A stretch of DNA of 64,000 nt from SXXZ01 sp041177965 (GTDB lineage Bacteria > Verrucomicrobiota > Verrucomicrobiia > Limisphaerales > UBA9464): NCBI GenBank assembly GCA_041177965.1, contig JBEGWF010000108.1:19591-83590 (forward strand), given 5' to 3'. How positions within the stretch are numbered: the stretch's first letter is position 1; the number at the start of each line of letters is the position of its first letter. The notes below the pieces were generated by a model. That model had not been told where the DNA came from. It was given only the letters and a program-made list of their open reading frames with translations, and made no database searches. A program made the position numbers and the translations under genes. Below, in pieces: positions 25,451 to 35,500 of this stretch.

Positions 25451-26662
25451 CTAGTACCGCTTCCGGTACAAATGGATGTTTTGAAGAACACCGACGGCGA
25501 TCAACGAGCACAGCACCGAGGTTCCGCCCGCACTGAGCAGGGGCAGTGGGATGCCCGTGACCGGCATCAGTTTGATGTTCATGCCGATGTTCACGAAGAT
25601 GTGGGTGAAGAGCAGGGTGACGACCCCGATGGCCAGGAGACGGCCGAGCCTGTCCCGCGCCTCCCCGGCGGTCTTGATGCCGCTGAAGAGGACGATGCCG
25701 TACAGGGTGACGACCGCGACGCTGCCGATGAAGCCGCGCTCCTCGGCGATCACCGAGAAGATGAAATCGTTGTGGGCGCCGAGTCTGGGCAGGTAGCCCA
25801 ACCGGTGTTGGGTGCCCTCGCGCCAGCCCTTCCCGGTGAGACCGCCGGAGCCCACCGAGATGAGGGCCTGCTCGACGTTCCACGACATCTGCCGCTTCCG
25901 TTGCGCGGCGCGTTGCCGCTGCTCGGGGGTCGCCGATCGCGGTGCGAAGTCGGCGTCGAAGTAAACCAGCAGGCGCTCCCGCTGGTACTCCTGCAGCCTC
26001 ACCAGCCTCCAACTCTCCGGGGCGAACATGATGTCGGCGACGATCAGGCTGGCGACCAGGAGCGCCCCGCCCAAGAGGCGGGTGATGAAGCGGCCCGGCA
26101 CGCCTGCGACGACCATCATGACCAGCGTGACGGGCAGGAACACCAGGGACGAGCCGAGGTCGGGTTGCTTCAGGATGAGCCCCAGCGGCAGGAGGGTGAG
26201 CGCCAGGGCCCTCAGGAAGACCCCGGAGGACCGCAGTTCCGTCGCCGGTCGGGCCAGGAAGTTGCCCATGGCCAGCAGGAAGGCCAGCTTGGCCACTTCG
26301 CTGGGCTGGAACTGCAGCGGCCCCAGGTCGAGCCAGCGCCGGGCGCCGTTCCGCGAGGTCCCCACCAGGTGCACCGCGACCAGCAGCGCCACCGACATCC
26401 AGTACCCTACCATCGACCACCGGGCCAATCGGCTGTAGTCCACCAGCGTCATGGCCGCGACGGCCACGATGCCGATGCCGAAGGCGATCACCTGCCGCGT
26501 CGCGGTCCACTGGTACCAAGGGACGCCCCTCGCGACCTCCGTGCCGCCGGTGGTGCTGAAGATGAACATCGCGCTCAAGACCATCAGTCCCAACACCGAG
26601 AGCCAGAGGGGCCACAGGATGTCGCCGTCGTTCCGGCGGTTCTGCAGGGTGGGCTGGTTCAT
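25451..26662 (-). CDS. rodA: SEDS peptidoglycan polymerase RodA
   Basis: Lateral-wall peptidoglycan glycosyltransferase, partner of PBP2. The 403-residue polytopic protein has SRNGARRWLDLGPLQFQPSE, KQPDLGSSLVF, LGAHNDFIFSVIAEERGFIG and the late GMNIKLMPVTGIPLPLLSAG motif. A cytoplasmic or periplasmic insert rich in Arg and Gln (APRSATPEQRQRAAQRKRQ) lies in the middle of the chain. Its ATG overlaps the mrdA stop as ATGA, so the two partners are coupled. Confidence 0.96.
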   Translation of the reverse strand: MNQPTLQNRRNDGDILWPLWLSVLGLMVLSAMFIFSTTGGTEVARGVPWYQWTATRQVIAFGIGIVAVAAMTLVDYSRLARWSMVGYWMSVALLVAVHLVGTSRNGARRWLDLGPLQFQPSEVAKLAFLLAMGNFLARPATELRSSGVFLRALALTLLPLGLILKQPDLGSSLVFLPVTLVMMVVAGVPGRFITRLLGGALLVASLIVADIMFAPESWRLVRLQEYQRERLLVYFDADFAPRSATPEQRQRAAQRKRQMSWNVEQALISVGSGGLTGKGWREGTQHRLGYLPRLGAHNDFIFSVIAEERGFIGSVAVVTLYGIVLFSGIKTAGEARDRLGRLLAIGVVTLLFTHIFVNIGMNIKLMPVTGIPLPLLSAGGTSVLCSLIAVGVLQNIHLYRKRY

Positions 26663-28683
26663 GGGTTCATGGCGATGGGCCTGCCCTGACCGGCATCCCT
26701 CGAGCGGAGATGTTCGTAGATCCTCCGGGCGACCGGACCGCAGGTGCCCCCACCCGAGGCTCCACTCTCGACCATCACGACGACGGCGTACCTCGGTGTC
26801 TCGAACGGCGCGAAGCTGGCGAACCAGGTCACCTTGTCCCGGATGCCGTTGCCCTTGATCTCGGCCGTTCCGGTCTTGCCGCAGACCGCGTAGTCGGCGA
26901 CCCGTGCAGTGGTTCCGGTGCCCTCGGGGTCGAGGACGTCGTCGCGCATGGCGGCTCGGATGCGGGCGAGGTGTTCGGGCCGGGCACCCAGCAGGCCGCG
27001 CACCTGACCGGGGCGGACGGCATGCGCGGCCTCGTCGCTCAGGGGGTCGCCCGACTCGAGCCGGTCGACCAGCCGTGGATAGTGGACGGTGCCGCCGTTG
27101 GCCACCGCGGAGACCATCACCGCCAACTGGAGCGGGGTGACCGTCACCTCCTGGCCGATGCTGAAGTTGGCGAGCCGCCCGAGGGGCCATCGTCCGGCCC
27201 GCGCCTCGGCCGGCTCGGGCATCCATCCGGATCGTTCCTCGGTGGGGCGGAGTTGGATCCGGGTCTGCTCGCCGAAGTGGAAGCGATGGGCCGTGGACAG
27301 CAACCGGTCGTAGCCCGCATCGAGCCCCGATTGGATGAAGTAGGCGTTGGAGGAGCGTATGAAGGCGCGCCGGAAGTCGTAGGGGCCTGGGGGTGCGGTG
27401 TCCTCGATCCGGATGTTGCCGCGTTGGAAGAGGCCCCTGCCGGGTTTGGCCGGATTGGGCTCGACGATCTGGACCCGGTCCGGATCCAACCCGTTCTCGA
27501 GGGCCGCGAGCGCCGTGACGATCTTGAAGGTCGAGCCCGGGGAGTAGGCGCCATCGGTGGCCCGGTTCATGAGGGGTGTCCGTTTCGGCACGTCGTAGTA
27601 GTTGGTCCAGCGTGCGCGGCTCACGCCGTCGATCCACTCGCCGGGATCGAAGGCGGGGGCGCTGGCCATGGCGAGGACATCGCCGTTCCGGACATCGAGG
27701 ACGACCACCGCGCCCCGTTCCTCCCCGCTGACGGTCGCGAGCGCCGACTCGGACGCCTTCTGGACGTCGATGTCGAGTGTCGTGACGAGGTTGCGTCCAG
27801 GAACCGGAGCGGAGGTCGGGGTTTCACCCACCCGGTATCCGTCGCTGTTGACCAGGATGCTCCGGGAGCCCGGGGTGCCCCGCAGTTCGGCGTCGAAGGC
27901 GGCCTCGAGTCCGGCGGCCCCCCGGTAGTCCCGCAGCCGGTAATCGAACGGGTCCCCGTCCTCGTCGGCGAAGTCGTCTGCCCGGACGAGGTAGCCCAGG
28001 GCGTGGGCCGCCAGGGCGCCTTGGGGGTAGTGCCTGACCGCCTGCAGTTCGACGCTCAACCCGTGGATGGACCACGACTGCTCGGTCAGCAGGGCCACCT
28101 GCTGCGGCGTGAGCCGTCGGAGGACGGCCATCGGGAGAGCCCGGCTGTTGGCCCAGTGGCGGTGCAGCTCGGACTCGGTCAGGGTGAGCGGCAGGCCGAC
28201 CTTGGCGGCGACCTGCGCCACCACGTTGCTCACCACGTTGTACCGGGCCTGCCTCCAGAGGAGTTGGTTCTCCTCGGGCCGGATCAGGACCCGGGGCGCC
28301 TCCCGGCGCAGTTTCGACAGCAGGCGCGGCCAGAGCCCGGCCGAGGGCGCGTTGGTCCCCCCGCGCGCCGCGATGATCTCGCGGCGCAGTCGGCCGTATT
28401 CGCGGCCGAAGTCTCGACTCAGGGCCTCGAGGTAGACATCCAACCGGTATCTGGGAGCGTTGCCGACCAGTTCCCGGCCATTGCGGTCGAGGATCCGTCC
28501 GCGCAGCGCGGGGACCCTCACCGACTGGAAGCTCTGCGTCTGGAGCGACTGCTCGAAGCGACGGTGGCCCAGGATCTGCACCCTCAGCAGGCCCGCCAGC
28601 AGGAACAGGAGTCCACCTCCCACCACCGCCGCCATCCATCGCAGCGGGCGTTCGCCCCGGTTGAACTGGTCGAAGATCAGCAT
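26659..28683 (-). CDS. mrdA: Penicillin-binding protein 2
   Basis: Class B transpeptidase of the elongasome. The 674-residue protein has an N-terminal membrane helix (about 16-36), the box ALRGRILDRNGRELVGNAPR (59-78), and transpeptidase motifs STFK (384-387, nucleophile Ser384), SSN (444-446) and a KTGTAE near residue 610. Position between mreD and rodA identifies it as PBP2 rather than a second FtsI. It starts three bases after mreD ends. Confidence 0.95.
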   Translation of the reverse strand: MLIFDQFNRGERPLRWMAAVVGGGLLFLLAGLLRVQILGHRRFEQSLQTQSFQSVRVPALRGRILDRNGRELVGNAPRYRLDVYLEALSRDFGREYGRLRREIIAARGGTNAPSAGLWPRLLSKLRREAPRVLIRPEENQLLWRQARYNVVSNVVAQVAAKVGLPLTLTESELHRHWANSRALPMAVLRRLTPQQVALLTEQSWSIHGLSVELQAVRHYPQGALAAHALGYLVRADDFADEDGDPFDYRLRDYRGAAGLEAAFDAELRGTPGSRSILVNSDGYRVGETPTSAPVPGRNLVTTLDIDVQKASESALATVSGEERGAVVVLDVRNGDVLAMASAPAFDPGEWIDGVSRARWTNYYDVPKRTPLMNRATDGAYSPGSTFKIVTALAALENGLDPDRVQIVEPNPAKPGRGLFQRGNIRIEDTAPPGPYDFRRAFIRSSNAYFIQSGLDAGYDRLLSTAHRFHFGEQTRIQLRPTEERSGWMPEPAEARAGRWPLGRLANFSIGQEVTVTPLQLAVMVSAVANGGTVHYPRLVDRLESGDPLSDEAAHAVRPGQVRGLLGARPEHLARIRAAMRDDVLDPEGTGTTARVADYAVCGKTGTAEIKGNGIRDKVTWFASFAPFETPRYAVVVMVESGASGGGTCGPVARRIYEHLRSRDAGQGRPIAMNP

Positions 28684-28686
28684 GGT

Positions 28687-29250
28687 TCAACGCGGGCGGA
28701 ATTGGCGGCCGCGGACCGTTTCCCGGTCCGGTCGGAAGCTCGACGAGGTCAGTGGGCGGTAGTCGAACGTGCGGTGGAGCAGGTCGAGCACCCGGAACAG
28801 GGCAGGGCAGGCGATGCCGTTGAGGAGCCCCAACGTGAGGAGTTGAACCGGGGTGAAGGCCCCGGCGGCGGGTTGGGACCGTGTGAGACCCAGGGTCGCC
28901 AGCGTCAGCAGCGGCACGGCGACGCCCGCGCCCAGGCCGATCCAGAACTGCGCGAAGCGCTGGTCCCGGAGGATCAGGTGGCGTTGGAGGTGCAGCGTGA
29001 AACCAAGCAGGAACAAGGCCGGAACCGCCGCCCCCAGCGGGGAGGCCGAGAGGGAATCCGACAGCAGCCCCGACAGCACCGCCACCGTGACCGTGGCCCC
29101 GAGCCCTTGACCCAGGGCCACGCAGCAGACCAGTGCCGGGCCCAGGGCCAGCGGCACGGACAGGAGGTCCCGGAGGGTCGAGAACTGGGTCTGGGCGAAG
29201 GCAGAGAGCCAGATCGCCAGCACAAGGAAACCTGCGGTGAACCGGTTCAT
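28687..29250 (-). CDS. mreD: Rod shape-determining protein MreD
   Basis: A 187-residue membrane protein with about five hydrophobic segments, fitting MreD, which bridges MreC and the PBP2-RodA pair. MreD sequences are poorly conserved, so the call rests on size, topology and the order mreB-mreC-mreD-mrdA-rodA. The ATG at 29250 overlaps the mreC stop as ATGA; the frame is open further upstream inside mreC. Confidence 0.86.
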   Translation of the reverse strand: MNRFTAGFLVLAIWLSAFAQTQFSTLRDLLSVPLALGPALVCCVALGQGLGATVTVAVLSGLLSDSLSASPLGAAVPALFLLGFTLHLQRHLILRDQRFAQFWIGLGAGVAVPLLTLATLGLTRSQPAAGAFTPVQLLTLGLLNGIACPALFRVLDLLHRTFDYRPLTSSSFRPDRETVRGRQFRPR

Positions 29251-30080
29251 GGCTGGAGCACCCACACTTCCTCCAAACGGTTCAGGTTGGCCGACAGGCG
29301 CACCCGTGCCGTGGTGAACACGTTGCCGTCCTCGTTGCGGGTGTCGACGATGGTCCCCACCGGCAGGCCCGCGGGGAACACGCCGCCGAGGCCGCTGGTC
29401 GTCACCGTCTGCCCGGCCATGATGCCCGGGCAGTTCTGCATGAGGGTCATCTCCACCAGGCCCCCGTCGCCCGAGAGGGTCTGCCCCGGCTTGATGATGC
29501 CGAGGTCGCGGGTCTCCCGGACCACCACCGCCACACCGCACTCGGCATCGCCCACGAGGGCCACCCGGGAGTGGGTCAGTCCCGGTTGACTGACCCGTCC
29601 CACCAGACCATCGCCGTTCACGACCACCTGGTCGGGCTTCAGATCGTCCCGCGAGCCGAGGTTGATCTGCAGCGTACGCCACCAGGTCGTCGGTTCCCGT
29701 CCGACGACCCTTGCCAGGCGGGGGCGCCATGGGCCGCGGGGAGGGGCTCCGATGGCGGCCCGAAGCCGCTGGTTCTCGGCCAACGCATCGTTCGCCCGCA
29801 GGATCGAGACCCGCAATTCGGCGTTTTCCCGTTCTAGCCGCAACAGGTTGTCGATCAGGGTGGAACGCGGGAGAGCCTGATAGGTCGCGCGGTCGAGCAG
29901 TGAATCGGTGGCTGCGCGGATCCCGAAGAGGGGCAGGAAAGACGCGCCGATGACCGACTTCACCCGGGCCTGAAGAGGCTCGGGAAGGTTCAGCAGCACC
30001 AGCGTGAGGGTTCCCACGCCGATCAACACCAGATAATGGGTCCGTTTCAGCACGTTCGGTCCGATGGCGGACGAACGCAC
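29247..30080 (-). CDS. mreC: Rod shape-determining protein MreC
   Basis: Bitopic protein of 277 residues: one membrane helix (about 15-32), a coiled coil around LRLERENAELRVSILRANDA, then the two beta-barrel lobes with ARVVGREPTTWWRTLQINLG, DGLVGRVSQPG and LGGVFPAGLPVG. It organises the periplasmic side of the elongasome. The start is GTG at 30080, 10 bases after mreB ends. Confidence 0.95.
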   Translation of the reverse strand: MRSSAIGPNVLKRTHYLVLIGVGTLTLVLLNLPEPLQARVKSVIGASFLPLFGIRAATDSLLDRATYQALPRSTLIDNLLRLERENAELRVSILRANDALAENQRLRAAIGAPPRGPWRPRLARVVGREPTTWWRTLQINLGSRDDLKPDQVVVNGDGLVGRVSQPGLTHSRVALVGDAECGVAVVVRETRDLGIIKPGQTLSGDGGLVEMTLMQNCPGIMAGQTVTTSGLGGVFPAGLPVGTIVDTRNEDGNVFTTARVRLSANLNRLEEVWVLQP

Positions 30081-30090
30081 CCCGGGGAGT

Positions 30091-31119
30091 TCAGGAAGAC
30101 GTGGAAGAAGCGACTCTTCGGAGGAAGGAGAGTTCCTGCAGCACGCGGCCGGTGCCCGTGGCCACGGCGCTCAGCGGATCGTCGGCGATGTGGACCGGAA
30201 GTCCGGTCTCCTGCGCGACCAACCGGTCGATGTTGCGCAACAGCGCCCCACCTCCGGCCATCATGATGCCCCGGTCCACCAGGTCGGCGGACAATTCGGG
30301 GGGGCATCGCTCCAACGTGATGCGGACAGACTCCAAAATGCTCGAGAGCGGTTCTTGCAGGGCGGCCCTGATCTCCTCGGACCGGATGACGACCGTCTTG
30401 GGGAGGCCCGCGCTCAGGTCGCGGCCCTTCACCTCCATGGTCAATTCCTGGTCCAACGGAAACGCCGACCCGACACGGATCTTGATCTCCTCGGCGGTAC
30501 GTTCGCCGATCATTAAATTGTGTGCGCGCTTCATGTGCGCGACGATCGTCTCGTCGAATTCATCGCCGCCCACGCGGACGCTGCGGCTGAAGACGATGCC
30601 GGCCAGCGAGATGATCGCGATCTCGCAGGTGCCACCGCCGATGTCGACGATCATGTTGCCCGAGGGTTCGTGGACGGGCAGGCCCACCCCGATGGCCGAG
30701 GCCATGGGTTGCTCGATGAGATAGACTTCGCGGGCGCCGGCATGGGTGGCGGAGTCCTTCACGGCCCGCTTCTCGACCTCGGTGATGCCCGACGGCACCG
30801 CGACGACCACCCTCGGCATGATGAGCTTCCGGTGGTGCACCTTCTGGATGAAGTGCCGGAGCATCGATTCGGTGATCTCGAAATCGGCGATGACGCCGTC
30901 CTTCATCGGGCGGATGGCCACGATGTTGCCCGGGGTCCGCCCAAGCATGCGCTTGGCCTCTTCGCCGACGGCCAGCACGTGGGTGGTGCCCGCTTGGATG
31001 GCCACCACCGAGGGTTCGCGCAACACGATTCCCTGATCCCTCACATAGACGAGGGAGTTGGCGGTTCCCAGGTCGATCCCGATATCGTTCGAGAATAGAC
31101 CTTTGATCTGCGCTAGCAT
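30091..31119 (-). CDS. mreB: Rod shape-determining actin homologue MreB
   Basis: Actin-like ATPase that forms membrane-bound filaments guiding lateral wall synthesis. The 342-residue product is the usual length. Visible parts are the phosphate-1 loop DIGIDLGTANSLVY (about 13-26), phosphate-2 NMIVDIGGGTCEIAIISL, the adenosine motif MMAGGGALLRNID, and GVPSGITEVEKRAV-type connecting segments. It starts the mreB-C-D-mrdA-rodA-rng run. Upstream, between it and the small lipoprotein gene, lies a 214-base gap with a promoter-like sequence, so it may have its own promoter. Confidence 0.97.
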   Translation of the reverse strand: MLAQIKGLFSNDIGIDLGTANSLVYVRDQGIVLREPSVVAIQAGTTHVLAVGEEAKRMLGRTPGNIVAIRPMKDGVIADFEITESMLRHFIQKVHHRKLIMPRVVVAVPSGITEVEKRAVKDSATHAGAREVYLIEQPMASAIGVGLPVHEPSGNMIVDIGGGTCEIAIISLAGIVFSRSVRVGGDEFDETIVAHMKRAHNLMIGERTAEEIKIRVGSAFPLDQELTMEVKGRDLSAGLPKTVVIRSEEIRAALQEPLSSILESVRITLERCPPELSADLVDRGIMMAGGGALLRNIDRLVAQETGLPVHIADDPLSAVATGTGRVLQELSFLRRVASSTSS

Positions 31120-31144
31120 GGGTGAGTCGGTTCGACCGGGCTGC

Positions 31145-31175
31145 TAAAGTGGGTGGACCTCTGCCGGCGGGTCAA
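31145..31175 (-). promoter_or_regulatory. Possible mreB operon promoter
   Basis: On the minus strand TTGACC (31170-31175) precedes ACTTTA (31145-31150) with a 19-base spacer, 26 bases before the mreB ATG. The -35 match is good and the spacer long. The rest of the gap 31120-31333 shows nothing recognisable. Confidence 0.35.
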
Positions 31176-31333
31176 GGGAAATGCTCCATCGACGGCGGGA
31201 TGGGGTCCGTGGTGCCGGTAAGGAATACCAGAGTCGCAGTCCGAGTGCCCCGGTCGACCTTGACCCGTCCGCAATCGATGCCCGCGAGCGGGATCCGGCT
31301 CGGGGGGCGGTGGATTGGGCCGGCGGAGCGCGA

Positions 31334-31507
31334 TCAACGCCCCTCGGTCATCGCCGAAGGGAGTCCTGTCTCCCAGGACTTCGGCGTGTTCCACGGCCGT
31401 CCGATCAACTCGTCTTCGGTCCGGCAGCCGGTGAGCGCTCCGCCCATGGACACGAGACCCACCAGCGTCAGCAGCGGGGCCTTGAACTTCTTCACCCAGG
31501 ACTTCAT
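31334..31507 (-). CDS. Small lipoprotein with PWNTPKSWE motif
   Basis: A 57-residue predicted lipoprotein: basic start MKSWVKKFK, hydrophobic stretch, lipobox LTGC (about 25-28) and a short mature part with IGRPWNTPKSWETG. A PWN-x-P-x-x-W signature on tiny lipoproteins is, from memory, recurrent in Verrucomicrobia, but I know of no function. The frame can start at TTG 31534, which would overlap the upstream coiled-coil gene's stop as TTGA, or at ATG 31522; ATG 31507 gives a typical signal peptide. It is co-directional with mreB. Confidence 0.65.
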   Translation of the reverse strand: MKSWVKKFKAPLLTLVGLVSMGGALTGCRTEDELIGRPWNTPKSWETGLPSAMTEGR

Positions 31508-31530
31508 GAGGAGATCGAGCATCGGGCGGA

Positions 31531-32283
31531 TCAATAGAGCACCTGATCACCGCTCGCAACGGCCACATCGCCCTGCTTCCAAGCCGGCAGCACGTTGGCG
31601 ACGCTGCGGTTGGACTCGACGGAGACGATCTTGACCTTCCCGACGAGCTTGTCGCCACGGCGGACCATCAGCAGGCCCCCTTCGAGGGCGCCCTGCTGGG
31701 AACCCACGTTGAGGATGACGAACTCCCACTTCGGATCCACCGCGATGACGGAGCCCTTGAGCCCCGGCATGGCCACGACCCGGTTCTCGTCCTCGTACTT
31801 CGAAAGCTTGTTCTTCAGCGAGGCCACGTTGCGCTGGAGGATCGTCTTCTCGTCGGCGAGGACGGCGGCGAGTTCCTTGGTGGACTTGAGTTCGGCCTTC
31901 ATGCCGAGGATCTGGTCGGGCTTCAGGCCGGTGCCACTCCATTGGGCCAGCTGTTCCTGGGCGGCGTTCTTCTCGGCGACGGTCTTGTTGTAGTCGGCGA
32001 AGTACTTGTCGGCCCGGGCCCGCTGGGTCTTGGCGGCCTCGGTCGCGGTCTCCAGCTCCTTCTGCGCGGCCGCGAGTTCGGTGGATTTCTTGTCGGCCAC
32101 GGCCGTGGCGGCCTTGGCCTTCTTCTCGGCCTCGGCCTTGGCGGTCTCGGCCGCCGCGAGATTGGTCTGGAGGTCGGTGCGCTCCTGGACGAGTCCGTCG
32201 ATCTTGGGTTTGGTGACGGTGAAGCTCAGGGCGAGGCTTCCGATGGCGGCCAGCACGGCCAGAATGAGGGCGACGCGATGCAT
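31531..32283 (-). CDS. Coiled-coil membrane protein upstream of mreB
   Basis: Not assigned to a named family. A 250-residue protein with an N-terminal membrane helix or uncleaved signal (about 3-23), a long Ala/Glu/Lys coiled coil (about 30-165), and a beta-rich C-terminal domain: GSVIAVDPKWEFVILNVGSQ then GGLLMVRRGDKLVGKVKI and a closing GDVAVASGDQVLY. That end resembles the barrel type seen in MreC-like or flagellar-assembly-type proteins, but the similarity is by eye only. It leads the cluster ahead of the small lipoprotein and mreB, which suggests an envelope-shape role. Confidence 0.75.
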   Translation of the reverse strand: MHRVALILAVLAAIGSLALSFTVTKPKIDGLVQERTDLQTNLAAAETAKAEAEKKAKAATAVADKKSTELAAAQKELETATEAAKTQRARADKYFADYNKTVAEKNAAQEQLAQWSGTGLKPDQILGMKAELKSTKELAAVLADEKTILQRNVASLKNKLSKYEDENRVVAMPGLKGSVIAVDPKWEFVILNVGSQQGALEGGLLMVRRGDKLVGKVKIVSVESNRSVANVLPAWKQGDVAVASGDQVLY

Positions 32284-32305
32284 GAGAGAGAGAAGTGTTG
32301 GGTCG

Positions 32306-32335
32306 AGACTAGGTTGGGCGTTGGAACCCTGTCAA
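32306..32335 (-). promoter_or_regulatory. Sigma-70-like promoter of the coiled-coil gene
   Basis: On the minus strand TTGACA (32330-32335) is separated by 18 bases from TAGTCT (32306-32311), ending 22 bases before the ATG at 32283. The -35 is a consensus match and the distance to the start is right. Confidence 0.55.
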
Positions 32336-32411
32336 CGACCACGGCTTCCGATCGATGGGGAATCGTCCGATCCCCCATCGGGATCCCGCCGCACCCGGAG
32401 TGTGTGTGAAC

Positions 32412-32424
32412 TTTGTTCAACAAA
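32412..32424. promoter_or_regulatory. TTTGTT-C-AACAAA palindrome upstream of TonB receptor gene
   Basis: A perfect 6-bp inverted repeat around one base, in the AT-richer part of the divergent gap between the coiled-coil gene and the TonB receptor. It could be an operator. Nothing identifies the regulator. Confidence 0.35.
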
Positions 32425-32519
32425 ATCGCTTGCGCCGATTGCGTTCCGAGTTTTTCGTCTGTCGGAACTCCCCTGTCTGATAACCACCAGAAAGGGGGTC
32501 ATTTCAGACCAACCAACCT

Positions 32520-35500
32520 ATGTCGAACCACAACTACCGCCACTTCCGGGGCCAAGTCCTCCGGAACGCCATCACGGTCGGGCTCGGATCCCAGTTGATC
32601 GTCGTGCCCGCCCTCTGGGCCCAGGACGCAGAGCCTGCGGCCAAGACCCTCCAATCCACCGTCATCACCGGTTCGTTGCTGACCGGTGCCGAGGCGGAAG
32701 GGTCCTTGTCCGTCACCCCGATCGACATGGCGTCCCCGGTCAACGGCGGTTTCGCCAACCTGAGCGACGTGTTCCGGCTCAAGTTGCCCCAGATGGCCGG
32801 TACCGGAAACCTCAACGAGGGTTACGGCAACGGTGGTTCGGGTCAGGCTTTCGTGGGTCTGCGCGGCCTTCCCGGCAACGCGACGTTGTTGCTCGTCGAC
32901 GGTCGTCGTACCTCGACCTCCGACCTGAACATGATTCCGCAGGCGGCCATCGAGAGCATCGAGGTGCTCAATGACGGTGCCGGTGCCATCTACGGTACCG
33001 ATGCGGTCGCGGGCGTGGTGAACATCAAGCTCAAGAAGAACTTCCAGGGCACCGAGTTCCGCGCGTTCTACGGCAACACGATGGACAAGGACATCTCGCA
33101 GCGCCGTTTCCAGGTCAACTTCGGCACGTCCAACGAGAAGACCCGTGCGTTCTTCTCCGCCGAGTACAATTCGGCCAACGACCTGCTGAGCATCGACCGC
33201 GAGCGCAGCTTCCCGGCGGGCAGCAACGTGTCGGGCACCTCCAACCCGGGCCTGTTCTTCAACAAGCGCAGCTTCGGCACCCACGCGGTCACCACCGCCT
33301 CGGGCGACGTGCTCAACGTGGCCAACGGCATCTCCCTGCGCTGGACCCCGGCCTTCTCGAACACCCGCGGCCTCACCAACGCCTCGCAGGTCCCGACCTT
33401 CACCGGTCCGGTGCCGGCCTCGGTGACCGTCAGCGGCATCCAGTTCCCCATCGTGGTGGCCGGCAACAAGTTCGACCCGAGCGCCTACGTCGACACCTCC
33501 AAGGCGACGGCCTCGTCACAGGTCACCGCCGCCCGGACCGCCGCCGAGGCGGCCCTGCGCGGCGTGCTGCCGGCCGACGCGCAGTTGCGCTACGGCGGCA
33601 ACGAGAGCCTGGTCCCGGGAACCGGTGCCGGCTTCCCGTACGGCTACTACACCACCGCCTACCGTCCGCATGACCGCTACGGCTTCGACACCTCGGTGGC
33701 CCATCAGCTCTTCGGTGAGCACCTCGAGGCCTTCGCCGACGCCTACTACATGAGCAACAAGTCGTCGTACACCCTGGCCCCGGGTCCGCTGGGCGGGTAC
33801 ACGATGTCGTCGGGCAACTACTGGTGGCAGCAGGTGTTCCCGGGCAGCGCCGCGAACGACAGCTTCAACATCACCTATCGCCCGGTCGAGAACGGCCCGC
33901 GCATCTACAACGACCTCTACCAGACCATCCACACCGTGGCCGGTCTGCGCGGCCGCATCGGTGAGTCGACCTGGAACTGGGAGACCGCCTTCCTGTACGA
34001 CCGCACCCAGAACGACACCGTCATCACCGGTGGCGTGTTGACCGACAAGTATCAGGCGGCCCTGAACTCCGGCAACCTGACCGCGGCCTTCAATCCGTTC
34101 GGCTACACCCCGATCAACGGTACCTCGGCGGTGAATTCGCCCGGCATCCTGAACACCTTCAAGGGTTCGGCCACGCAGGAGAACGCCTACATCACCCAGC
34201 AGTTCGACGGGTTGGTGCGCGGCGAGGTGTTCGATCTCCCCGGCGGGGCCATCCAAGCCTCCCTCGGAGCCCAGACCCGTCGTGATTCCCTGGACATCGC
34301 TCCGGATTTCGCGCTGCAGAACGGCTCCGTGGCTCCGTTCAACACCGCCGTCAAGTGGGCCGCCGGTCGCCAGACCGACGCCGTCTACGGTGAGGTCCAG
34401 GTGCCGATCTTCGGCAACGACCTCAAGTTCACCGGCATGGATTCCTTCACCGTGGGCACCGCCGTGCGCTACGAGGAGTTCTCCGATGTGGGTGACACCG
34501 GCGCCAAGCCCCGCGTGAACTTCCGCTGGCAGCCGATCGAGAAGCAGGTGGTGGTGCGCGGTTCCTACGGTCAGGGCTTCATCGCCCCGTCCTTGGCCGC
34601 GATCTACCGTCCTGCCGGTGGTCAGGACTTCCCCGAGGTCTACAACCCGATCACCCAGATCCGCACCCAGCCCCAGAACGGTGTGCTGGCCGTCAACAAC
34701 CCGAACCTGAAGCCGGAAGAGGCCGACAACTACCTCATCGGTGCGAAGTTCTCCCCGAACTTCCTCAAGGGCTTCACCGTGGGTCTCGACTACTACAAGA
34801 TCTCGCAGACGGGCATCCCGTTCGCCAGCGAGCAGTACATCGTCAACCAGTGGGCCCTCAACGGCGGTGCGGGCAACGCCAAGAATCCGTATGGCGCCTC
34901 GGCCACGCCCAGCGCGGCCAACCCGCTCGGAGCCCAGGTCGCGGTGGATCCGACGACCGGTGACATCGACCAGATCCGCAACGTGGGTCCGATCAACACC
35001 GGTACCCGCTCCACGGACGGTCTCGACCTGTCGATGACCCAGGAGATCGAGACCTCGTTCGGCAAGTTGTTCCTCGCGGGCAACGCCACCAAGGTGTTGT
35101 CGATGAGCATGGAGAACTTCCCGGGTTCGGCTCCGATCGACTACCTCGGCGGGTTCTGGGCCTCCGGTGCCGCCATGTCGGACATCGGCTTCCCCGAGTA
35201 CCGCGCCACGGCTTCGATCGCCTGGGAGTATGAGCGCTACTACGCCGCCATCGCCTGGAACTACACCTCCGGCTACCGCGAAGACCAGAGCGGCCAGAAC
35301 TACGAGACCATCGACGGCAATCCGCCGGACGTCCGCTCGGGCCGTGACTACAACACCATCGACCTGCGCACCCGTTACACCATCCCGAAGGTCGAGGCCA
35401 ACCTCAGCTTCGGTATCAACAACGTGTTCGACGAGCGTCCCCCGGTGTTCTTCTCCTCGTTCGAGAGCAACGTGGACCGTTCATTCGCCGATCTGCGCGG

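Noticed and set aside
26710..29589. 959-codon plus-strand frame across mrdA and mreD
   Set aside because: Runs opposite two well-supported genes and has no recognisable motif.
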